From NCBI RefSeq assembly GCF_900115245.1, contig NZ_FOVT01000009.1, positions 62,001-126,000 on the forward strand: a stretch of DNA of 64,000 nt, read 5' to 3'. Of this stretch, positions 25,478 through 32,332 are shown piece by piece. The translations under genes and the position numbers were made by a program. This DNA comes from Mesorhizobium sp. NFR06 (GTDB lineage: Bacteria > Pseudomonadota > Alphaproteobacteria > Rhizobiales > Rhizobiaceae). A model generated the notes under the pieces. That model had not been told where the DNA came from. It did no database searches and saw only the letters and a list, made by a program, of their open reading frames with translations. How positions within the stretch are numbered: position 1 is the first letter of the stretch; the number at the start of each line of letters is the position of its first letter.

Positions 25478-26143
25478 ATGGCCAGCACCGAAGACACGAT
25501 CGCCGTCCGCATCAGCAAGGAACTGGCGGACCGCATCATTTCGGGCGCCATCGAGCCGGGCTCGCGGCTGCGCCAGGACCATGTCGCCGAGGAATTCAAC
25601 ACCAGCCACGTCCCGGTGCGCGAGGCCTTCCGCCGCCTGGAAGCTCAAGGGTTGGCGATCAGCGAGCCGCGCCGCGGCGTGCGCGTCGCTTCCTTCGATC
25701 TCGGCGAGGTCAGGGAAGTCGCCGAGATGCGGGCCGCGCTCGAGGTGCTTGCGTTGCGCCATGCCGCGCCGCATCTGACGGCGTCGATCCTCGACCAGGC
25801 CGAGGAGGCGACCAAGGCCGGCGACAAATCCCGCGACGTGCGCTCCTGGGAAGAAGCCAATCGCACCTTCCACCGGCTGATCCTTGCGCCCTGCAACATG
25901 CCGCGCCTGCTCTCCACCATCGACGACCTGCACGCGGCCAGTGCCCGCTTCCTGTTCGCGGCCTGGCGCTCCGAATGGGAAATCCGCACCGACCAGGATC
26001 ACCGCGCGATCCTGAGCGCGCTCCGGCAAGGCAACACCGAATCGGCTGCCGCCACGCTCGGCCGGCACGTGCAATGGATTGGTCAGAAGCCGGTCAAGAC
26101 CGCCTCCGGCAGGACCCGCGACGCCTTCGCCATCGTCGGGTAG
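25478..26143 (+). CDS. bioR: Biotin-responsive GntR-family repressor BioR
   Basis: A 221-residue GntR/FadR-type regulator with an N-terminal winged HTH (LADRIISGAIEPGSRLRQDH, then HVPVREAFRRLEAQGL) and a C-terminal all-helical FCD ligand domain. The identity as BioR rests on the adjacent bioY and on TTATMKATAA boxes before both genes, the combination described in Agrobacterium, Brucella and Paracoccus. The box is almost against the start codon and no Shine-Dalgarno sequence is visible, so the mRNA may be leaderless. Confidence 0.88.
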   Translation: MASTEDTIAVRISKELADRIISGAIEPGSRLRQDHVAEEFNTSHVPVREAFRRLEAQGLAISEPRRGVRVASFDLGEVREVAEMRAALEVLALRHAAPHLTASILDQAEEATKAGDKSRDVRSWEEANRTFHRLILAPCNMPRLLSTIDDLHAASARFLFAAWRSEWEIRTDQDHRAILSALRQGNTESAAATLGRHVQWIGQKPVKTASGRTRDAFAIVG

Positions 26144-26162
26144 CGGGCTGGGCTTTCCACTT

Positions 26163-26373
26163 CGTCATCTAGGGCGGAGCAAGGAGCGAAGCGACGCGCG
26201 CAGACCCCAGAATCCATGCCGTGACGCCGATCGAAAAACAAACGGATCAAGAAGTTACGCTGATCGACGCCGGCGCCGGCCATTCTCGACCGCTGGAGTG
26301 CTGCCGCCAGGTCACGGCATGATTCCAGGGTCTCCGCGACGGAGTTCCACTCCTGCTTCGCCTAGGATGACGA
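26163..26373. repeat. Long palindromic repeat, family A, copy 2
   Basis: A roughly 210-nt element between bioR and bioY with GGAGCAAGGAGCGAAGCGAC and CGCGCAGACCCCAGAATCC on one side and the inverted GGATTCCAGG-type arm on the other. The right arm has diverged (GGAGTTCCACTCCTGCTTCG). It could attenuate read-through from bioR to bioY. Confidence 0.75.
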
Positions 26374-26432
26374 CCCCGCGGGCTTGCCATCTTCTCGAAA
26401 ATATGGATTCGATAATAGATCGAATACAAAGA

Positions 26433-26442
26433 TTATCTATAA
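26433..26442. promoter_or_regulatory. BioR box upstream of bioY
   Basis: TTATCTATAA, identical to the box before bioR, lies 24 bases upstream of the bioY GTG in an AT-rich stretch (26399-26450) that stands out from the surrounding GC-rich DNA. It predicts biotin-dependent repression of uptake. Confidence 0.88.
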
Positions 26443-26466
26443 TTTCTACCAACCAGGGAAGACACC

Positions 26467-27057
26467 GTGACCAACGCAGCCGCTTCGACCGACGACCCCT
26501 CCTTCAGCCCGCTCCGGCTGCACAGCCGCTCCCTCGCCTGGCGCACAGGCGCGGTCGTTCTCGGCTCGCTGTTCCTCGCCTTGTCCTCCTACATCGAGGT
26601 CCCCATGGTGCCGGTCCCGGTGACCATGCAGACCTTCGCCGTCACGCTGGTCGGCGCGCTCTACGGCTGGCGCTTCGGCGCGCTCACTATTGCCGCCTGG
26701 CTGGTTGAGGGCGCGGCAGGGTTTCCGGTGCTGGCCGGCGGGGCGGCTGGCCTGCAGCATTTCGTCGGCCCGACCGGCGGCTACCTCTTTGCCTTCCCGG
26801 TGGTCGGCGCGGTTGTCGGCTGGCTGGCTGAACGCGGCTGGAACGGCAGCCGCGTCATGCTTGCCTTCGCCGCCATGCTCATCGGCAACCTGCTTTGCCT
26901 GGTTCTCGGCACGGCCTGGCTTGCCGTCATGATTGGCGCCGAGCAGGCCATCACCTTCGGCTTCCTGCCGTTCATCGTCGGCGGCCTGCTCAAGTCGGCG
27001 CTGGGCGCGGCGACGCTGAAGCTGGTATCGGGCAATCGGCCCGCCGATCCCCGGTAA
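26467..27057 (+). CDS. bioY: Biotin transporter BioY
   Basis: A 196-residue integral membrane S-component for biotin uptake, with about six helices. The signature block VPMVPVPVTMQTFAVTLVGA (residues about 45-64) and the later GPTGGYLFAFPVVGAVVGWL are diagnostic for BioY. It starts at GTG 26467, after GGGAAG. BioM and BioN are not adjacent, so it may act alone or use a shared ECF module. Regulation by BioR is inferred from the operator at 26433-26442. Confidence 0.95.
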   Translation: MTNAAASTDDPSFSPLRLHSRSLAWRTGAVVLGSLFLALSSYIEVPMVPVPVTMQTFAVTLVGALYGWRFGALTIAAWLVEGAAGFPVLAGGAAGLQHFVGPTGGYLFAFPVVGAVVGWLAERGWNGSRVMLAFAAMLIGNLLCLVLGTAWLAVMIGAEQAITFGFLPFIVGGLLKSALGAATLKLVSGNRPADPR

Positions 27058-27073
27058 CGTTGCCCGTTGACAG

Positions 27074-27490
27074 ATGACCGTCAGGCTGCGCGCCCATCAC
27101 CTGCTTTGCCTGCTGACCTATGTCGGCAAAGGCTACTCGCCGGCCTTCACCGCCAACTATGACGTTGTGGTGGAGCGCCTGGCCGGGGGCGAGGATATCC
27201 AGATCGTTTCCGGTCCGGACGACATCTGCACCCCGCTGCTGGACGAGCCCGACGCGCACTGCCTGGGCGAAGGCGCCGCCGGACGGGACGAGCTTGCGGC
27301 GCAAGATGTCGCCGATCTTCTGGCCCGGCCGCTTCAGGCCGGTGCCCGGATTGAATTGGATGCTTCGACCCTGGCGCGGATGCGCAAGGCGTTTTCTTTG
27401 GGCCTGACGCGCAAAGCTTGTCCAGGCTGCGAGTGGTTTGAGTTATGCGGCGCGGTCGCGGCGGGCGGATTTCACGGAACGCGCCTTTAG
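27074..27490 (+). CDS. DUF1284 domain protein (probable Fe-S protein)
   Basis: A 138-residue protein of the DUF1284 family. It opens with VRLRAHHLLCLLTYVGKGYS, continues with GPDDICTPL and PDAHCLGE, and ends with KACPGCEWFELC. The conserved cysteines are arranged as expected for an iron-sulfur or metal site, but no activity is known. It follows bioY by 16 nt on the same strand and may be cotranscribed, so it could fall under BioR control by read-through. No link to biotin is established. Confidence 0.85.
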   Translation: MTVRLRAHHLLCLLTYVGKGYSPAFTANYDVVVERLAGGEDIQIVSGPDDICTPLLDEPDAHCLGEGAAGRDELAAQDVADLLARPLQAGARIELDASTLARMRKAFSLGLTRKACPGCEWFELCGAVAAGGFHGTRL

Positions 27491-27693
27491 CCGTGCTGCT
27501 CGGCTGAGGTCGATTTTTCAGCCGTTAAACGCATATTTTTCCTGCTTGCCATCGTTTGTTAAGCGGGATGATCGGATTGTGATTCGCTTCTGCATTGAAG
27601 CCTGACCGCAAAAAGGCCATGCTTTGACCGGAAAAGTTCGAGTCTGTGGGCGGTCCGCCAAGGGCGGGATCGCGTCTGGCTGAAAGGGATACG

Positions 27694-29466
27694 ATGCCGC
27701 AAGGACGTGCGCGCTGGCTGACGAGGCTGGCATTTTTGACCGGCGTGGCGCTTTGGGTACTGCCGGTCCAGGCCAAGGAAGGCCAACCGCTCCAGATCAC
27801 GTCTTTCTCGGGCGCTTATCTTGCGGCCCATATCGCCGAAAGCGACAACGATCTCGACGACGCGATCGCCTATTACAAGCAGGCTCTGGCCTTTGCGCCG
27901 GACGACAAGGAACTGCAGCAGAGCCTGATGCTGGCGCTGGTCGCGCAAGGCCGTTTCGAGGAATCGCTGGTCTATGCCGACAAGCTCAAGGAAGTGCCCG
28001 ATGTCGAGCGCTTCTCGCGCCTGGCGCTGGCGGTCGATTCCTTCCACAAGAAGGATTACACCAAGGCGCAGTACTGGCTGAAGCTCTCGCTCGAATCCGA
28101 TCTCGACCGGTTGCTCTCCGGCGTCATGGACGGTTGGGCCAAGGAGGGCGCCGGCAACGCCTCCGAGGCGATGGAGTCCATCGATAAGCTGAAGGGCCCG
28201 GACTGGTTCGGTCTGTTCAAGTCCTTCCACCGCGCGCTGATCGCCGATGTCGCTGGCCTCAACGACAAGGCCGACGAGATTTACGCCGCGACCATGGCCG
28301 ACACGGCTTCCGGCGGCTCGGCGCCCGAGACCTGGATGCGCAACGCCCAGGCCTATGCCTCGTTCCTCGCCCGCAAGGGCGACAAGTCGAAGGCGCTCGC
28401 GGTGCTTAACCAGGCCGAGGCCTTCGCCCCTGGCAAGCTCGAGATCACCACGCTGCGCGACCGCATCAGCAAGGGTGACAAGATCGGACCGCTCGTCGCC
28501 GGTCCGGCCGACGGGGCGTCCGAGATCCTGCTCGACCTTGCCACCGCGCTCAACCGTGGCGGCGGCGAGCCTTTCGTGCGGCTTTACCTGCAATACGCCC
28601 TGGCGCTGAAGCCGGACAACGACGCAGCACTTGTGCAGCTTGCCGGCGTTGCCGAGCAGCTGAAGGACGGCGAGGGCGCCATCGCGCTTTACCGCCGCAT
28701 ACCGGCATCCTCGCCGCTGAAGGAGCTCTCCGACCTGCAACTCGGCCTCAACCTTGCCGATCTCGACAAGCACGACGAGGCGATCGCCCACCTCAAGGCC
28801 TATATCGACAAGCATCCGGACGACATGCGTGCCTATCTGGCGCTGGGTGGCGTCTATGGCTCGAAGGAGGATTTCCGCTCCGCGGCCAATCTCTACGACA
28901 AGGCCGTCGAGCAGCTGAAGACGCCGACCGCCGCCAACTGGAACATCTTCTACCAGCGCGGCATCGCCTATGAGCGGCTGAAGGAATGGCCGAAGGCGGA
29001 ACCCAATTTCCGCAAGGCGCTGGAACTGCAGCCCGACCAGCCGCAGGTCATGAACTATCTCGGCTATTCCTGGGTCGACATGAACATGAACCTCAAGGAA
29101 GGCCTGGCGATGATCCAGAAGGCCGTCGATCTGCGGCCGAACGACGGCTACATCGTCGATTCGCTGGGCTGGGCCTATTTTCGCATGGGCCGTTTCGACG
29201 ACGCCGTGCGCGAGATGGAGCGCGCCGTGTCGCTGAAGCCGGAGGACCCGGTCCTCAACGACCATCTCGGCGACGCCTACTGGCGCGTCGGCCGTAAGCT
29301 CGAGGCCACCTATCAGTGGACCCAGGCGCGCGACCTGAAGCCGGATCCGGATGTGCTTGCAAGCTTGCAGCAGAAGCTGCTCAAGGGTCTGCCGCCGATC
29401 GAATCCAACACCGCCCAGGAAACCCCGAAGGTCAAGCCGGTGCCGGCGCCCGCGCCGAAAGGCTGA
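27694..29466 (+). CDS. Exported tetratricopeptide-repeat protein
   Basis: A 590-residue protein with a signal peptide (RLAFLTGVALWVLPVQAKEG, cleavage around residue 28), followed by at least eight TPR units along the chain, for example DDAIAYYKQALAFAPDDKEL near residue 45 and FDDAVREMERAVSLKPEDP near residue 505. The C-terminus is Pro/Lys-rich. It probably acts as a periplasmic or envelope scaffold. ATG 27694 is preceded by GAAAGGGA. No partner is evident from the neighbours; a strong terminator follows. Confidence 0.85.
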   Translation: MPQGRARWLTRLAFLTGVALWVLPVQAKEGQPLQITSFSGAYLAAHIAESDNDLDDAIAYYKQALAFAPDDKELQQSLMLALVAQGRFEESLVYADKLKEVPDVERFSRLALAVDSFHKKDYTKAQYWLKLSLESDLDRLLSGVMDGWAKEGAGNASEAMESIDKLKGPDWFGLFKSFHRALIADVAGLNDKADEIYAATMADTASGGSAPETWMRNAQAYASFLARKGDKSKALAVLNQAEAFAPGKLEITTLRDRISKGDKIGPLVAGPADGASEILLDLATALNRGGGEPFVRLYLQYALALKPDNDAALVQLAGVAEQLKDGEGAIALYRRIPASSPLKELSDLQLGLNLADLDKHDEAIAHLKAYIDKHPDDMRAYLALGGVYGSKEDFRSAANLYDKAVEQLKTPTAANWNIFYQRGIAYERLKEWPKAEPNFRKALELQPDQPQVMNYLGYSWVDMNMNLKEGLAMIQKAVDLRPNDGYIVDSLGWAYFRMGRFDDAVREMERAVSLKPEDPVLNDHLGDAYWRVGRKLEATYQWTQARDLKPDPDVLASLQQKLLKGLPPIESNTAQETPKVKPVPAPAPKG

Positions 29467-29493
29467 GCGACTTTCGTCGACATTCAAGAATGC

Positions 29494-29518
29494 GGGGCTC
29501 GTCGAGCCCCGTTTTCGT
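29494..29518 (+). terminator. Rho-independent terminator after the TPR gene
   Basis: GGGGCTC, a GTC loop and GAGCCCC form a 7-bp stem, followed by GTTTTCGTTT. It begins 28 bases after the TPR stop. Confidence 0.82.
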
Positions 29519-29554
29519 TTCGGCTTGGCTTCTTAGCCGAAACGCCCATCGCGA

Positions 29555-29740
29555 TCATCATTCTATGGCGGAGCAAGGAGCGAAGCGACGCGGCGCAGAC
29601 CATAGAATCCATGCCGTGACCTTAAGGCGTTGCAACGGTGCAGAATTCTGCTCCGCTGCATTCCACGGCTCAGGTCACGGAATGGATTCCAGGGGTCTCC
29701 GCGACGGAGCTTCGCTCCTGCTCCGCCCTTGGAATGACGA
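29555..29740. repeat. Long palindromic repeat, family A, copy 3
   Basis: A roughly 185-nt element with GGAGCAAGGAGCGAAGCGAC and CCATAGAATCCATGCCGTGAC at one end and the mirrored GGTCACGGAATGGATTCCAG at the other. It fills most of the 385-base gap between the TPR and GNAT genes; the remaining bases hold a terminator and nothing else that I can see. Confidence 0.82.
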
Positions 29741-29851
29741 GGTCTGGAAGGCTTCAGCCAATCCCCAGCGTTTGCGCTGATCTCGCGGAAATAAACGATG
29801 AAAGTCTTGCCGCTCGACAAACAGCGGCCTTTCAACCCCTGTATCGAGGAA

Positions 29852-30313
29852 CTAGAACATCCTGCGATAAACGACGAAGCCGGACCGCTCGCCGATCCCG
29901 TCGTAGAGCTGCATTGCGGTATGGTTCGTCTCGTGCGTCAGCCAGTAGACGCGGTTCGCACCGGCTTGCCCGGCGCGTTCATAGACGCCTTCGATCAGCG
30001 CCCGGCCGACGCCCTGGCCGCGCGCGGCCTGCGCGGTGAAGAGATCCTGCAGGTAGCAGCTCGGCGCGATCGCCGTCGTCGAGCGGTGATAGAGATAATG
30101 CACGAGGCCGAGAAGATTGCCCTCGCGCTCGGCCACCAGCGCATGCACCGGCTCATAGGCGTCGAAGAAGCGCGACCAGGTCCTCTGCGTGATCTCGCCG
30201 GCAAGCGCCGTGGGGCCGGAGCGCCGGTAGAACGCGTTGTAGCCGTCCCACAGCGGCAGCCATTGCTCGTAATCCTGTCGGATGACGGGTCTGACGGCGA
30301 GTTCACCGGACAT
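29852..30313 (-). CDS. GNAT-family N-acetyltransferase
   Basis: A 153-residue acetyltransferase. The acetyl-CoA pyrophosphate-binding loop is AARGQGVGRALIEGVYERAG (about residues 94-113). The N-terminus has VRPVIRQDYEQWLPLWDGYN and the C-terminus HETNHTAMQLYDGIGERSGF, which complete the GNAT fold. Substrate (amino acid, antibiotic or protein N-terminus) is not predictable. It is divergent from glyQ. Confidence 0.88.
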   Translation of the reverse strand: MSGELAVRPVIRQDYEQWLPLWDGYNAFYRRSGPTALAGEITQRTWSRFFDAYEPVHALVAEREGNLLGLVHYLYHRSTTAIAPSCYLQDLFTAQAARGQGVGRALIEGVYERAGQAGANRVYWLTHETNHTAMQLYDGIGERSGFVVYRRMF

Positions 30314-30480
30314 GACGGAACCTTCGTTGTTGAGCTCGGCGGAGCAGACCGGGACCGCCGCTCGCCGGCAATGGGCCAGCCGGCCGCAAAGCGTTCAACC
30401 TCGCCCGATGTGGGGCGCCGCCTTGACGCTCGCCGGCCCGGCAACTAGGGAAGCGTCGTTCCGAGCTTTCCGAGGCCGCA

Positions 30481-31428
30481 GTGACCATCGAGATTCCCGC
30501 CCATATGCATCCCAGCCGCTCTTTCCAGGGGCTGATCCTGACTTTGCACAATTACTGGGCGGATTATGGTTGCCTCATCCTGCAGCCCTACGACATGGAG
30601 GTCGGCGCCGGCACCTTCCACCCGGCAACCACCTTGCGCGCGCTGGGCCCGTTGCGCTGGAACGCGGCTTACGTCCAGCCCTCGCGCCGGCCGAAGGACG
30701 GCCGCTATGGCGAGAACCCGAACCGGCTGCAGCACTATTACCAGTACCAGGTGATCCTGAAGCCCAATCCGCCGAACCTGCAGGAACTCTATCTCGGCTC
30801 GCTAGAGGCGATCGGCGTCGATCCGCTGCTGCATGACATCCGCTTCGTCGAGGACGACTGGGAAAGCCCGACGCTGGGCGCCTGGGGACTAGGCTGGGAG
30901 TGTTGGTGCGACGGCATGGAAGTCTCGCAGTTCACCTATTTCCAGCAGGTCTGCGGCATCGAATGCGCGCCGGTGGCGGGCGAGCTCACCTACGGGCTTG
31001 AGCGGCTGGCGATGTATGTGCAGGGCGTCGACAATGTCTACGACCTGAACTTCAACGGCCGCGAAGGCGCTGAAAAGGTTACTTACGGCGATGTCTTCCT
31101 GCAGGCCGAGCAGGAATATTCCCGCCACAATTTCGAATTCGCCAACACCTCGATGCTGCTTCGGCATTTCGAGGACGCCGAGGCCGAGTGCAAGGCGCTG
31201 CTCGATGCCGGCACGCCCAAGCCAGGTGACAATCTGGCCATGCACCGCATGGTCTTTCCCGCCTACGACCAGTGCATCAAGGCAAGCCATGTCTTCAATC
31301 TGCTCGACGCGCGCGGCGTGATCTCGGTCACCGAGCGGCAAAGCTACATCATGCGCGTGCGCAATCTGGCCAAGGCGTGCGGCGAGGCGTTCCTCAAGAC
31401 GCGGGCTGGCGGGCTGGCGGCGGCTTAA
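30481..31428 (+). CDS. glyQ: Glycyl-tRNA synthetase alpha subunit
   Basis: A 315-residue class II synthetase subunit. It starts at GTG 30481 and contains the family block [20 protein letters not shown], then [39 protein letters not shown] and the motif 3 region [20 protein letters not shown]. It pairs with the beta subunit GlyS to charge tRNA-Gly. Normally glyS follows at once; here 904 bases with a small reverse ORF, a DUF559 gene and repeats intervene. Confidence 0.97.
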   Translation: MTIEIPAHMHPSRSFQGLILTLHNYWADYGCLILQPYDMEVGAGTFHPATTLRALGPLRWNAAYVQPSRRPKDGRYGENPNRLQHYYQYQVILKPNPPNLQELYLGSLEAIGVDPLLHDIRFVEDDWESPTLGAWGLGWECWCDGMEVSQFTYFQQVCGIECAPVAGELTYGLERLAMYVQGVDNVYDLNFNGREGAEKVTYGDVFLQAEQEYSRHNFEFANTSMLLRHFEDAEAECKALLDAGTPKPGDNLAMHRMVFPAYDQCIKASHVFNLLDARGVISVTERQSYIMRVRNLAKACGEAFLKTRAGGLAAA

Positions 31429-31607
31429 GCCGCTACGGCTTTCTCGGTCTCGATGGCCGCGCTGGCCGGCAACGCGATCTGGGCCGTTGCCCCGTCGATC
31501 ATGCGCATCGCCTGCCTTACCCCCGGCATCGTGATCGAGCCATGCACCTGGGCGGCGAAGCAGGCGCTGAGCGCCAGGATCTGCAGGGTTCTCGATGCCG
31601 TCTTCAT
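31425..31607 (-). CDS. Small predicted exported protein (low confidence)
   Basis: A 60-codon frame with an N-terminal hydrophobic segment ([17 protein letters not shown]) resembling a signal peptide, then a short Ala/Ile-rich tail. Its stop overlaps the glyQ stop in the opposite direction. Only the signal-like start argues for a gene; I recognise no family and cannot exclude a chance frame. Confidence 0.35.
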   Translation of the reverse strand: MKTASRTLQILALSACFAAQVHGSITMPGVRQAMRMIDGATAQIALPASAAIETEKAVAA

Positions 31608-31800
31608 CGTCGTTCAGCCAATAGTTCTCTGCCTGAGCGTGTGTCGCTTCAGCGCCGCGTTCGGTTCATGGGAAATTCTGCTCCAAGGACGAGCGCGTTC
31701 GCCCGGTCCCGACAGCCGGCTGGAAAAATTCCGCGGAACCGATCCAAGAGACAATCTGCTTGCGGGGTGACAGCGGCCGGCCGAGTTGCTATGCGCTCCT

Positions 31801-31849
31801 ACCTCCCCCTTGATGGGGGAGGTCGCCGCGAAGCGGCGGGTGGGGGTGA
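31801..31849. repeat. Left inverted repeat of the DUF559 cassette (family E)
   Basis: About 50 nt with two hairpin parts: CCTCCCCCTTGATGGGGGAGG (31802-31822) and CGCCGCGAAGCGGCG. After reverse complementation the repeat at 32272-32323 has the same two hairpins in the same order, so the two flank the DUF559 gene as inverted copies. Confidence 0.82.
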
Positions 31850-31862
31850 CTGGCGCTTCCCT

Positions 31863-32264
31863 ATGCCAAAACTTGACCGTTTCAAGCTGCAATCCGCGCG
31901 TCGGCTTCGCGCCTCGATGACGGATGAAGAACGGCTGCTGTGGCGGCACCTCTGGCGCATCCCGGTCGAAGGGACGCACTTGCGCCGACAGGCGTCAGTC
32001 GGTGCCTATTGTCCCGACTTCATGTCCCATCGGCTGAAGCTGATTATCGAGGTGGATGGTTCCCACCACAGTGTCGATGCGCAACGGCACCATGATGAAG
32101 TTCGAACACGGTGGTTTGAAAGCCAAGGCTATCGCGTCGTCCGTTTCTGGAACCATGAGATAAAAAACGAACTGGATTCCGTGCTCGATACAATTTATGC
32201 GGCGGTGGAAGAACGGAAATCACACCTGCATCTGCGCGATGGTGCCGAAGGTAATGGCGGCTGA
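31863..32264 (+). CDS. DUF559 (Vsr-like) endonuclease-domain protein
   Basis: A 133-residue protein of the DUF559 family, related in fold to Vsr and other PD-(D/E)XK nucleases. The family N-terminus ([19 protein letters not shown]) is followed by the catalytic-looking core [20 protein letters not shown], with Asp52, Glu63, Asp65 and His68 all intact, and VVRFWNHEI. The ATG lies 13 nt after the left inverted repeat and the stop seven nt before the right one, so gene and repeats form one compact unit between glyQ and glyS. Function of the family is unproven. Confidence 0.88.
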   Translation: MPKLDRFKLQSARRLRASMTDEERLLWRHLWRIPVEGTHLRRQASVGAYCPDFMSHRLKLIIEVDGSHHSVDAQRHHDEVRTRWFESQGYRVVRFWNHEIKNELDSVLDTIYAAVEERKSHLHLRDGAEGNGG

Positions 32265-32271
32265 GAGGCCG

Positions 32272-32323
32272 CCACCCCGCCCCGGCGCTACGCGCCGACC
32301 CTCCCCATCAAGGGGAGGGTGGG
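32272..32323. repeat. Right inverted repeat of the DUF559 cassette (family E)
   Basis: CGGCGCTACGCGCCG (32283-32297) and CCCTCCCCATCAAGGGGAGGG region (32299-32319) mirror the repeat at 31801-31849. Its last bases, GGGAG at 32321-32325, are placed as the ribosome-binding site of glyS. Confidence 0.82.
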
Positions 32324-32332
32324 AGCTTAACT

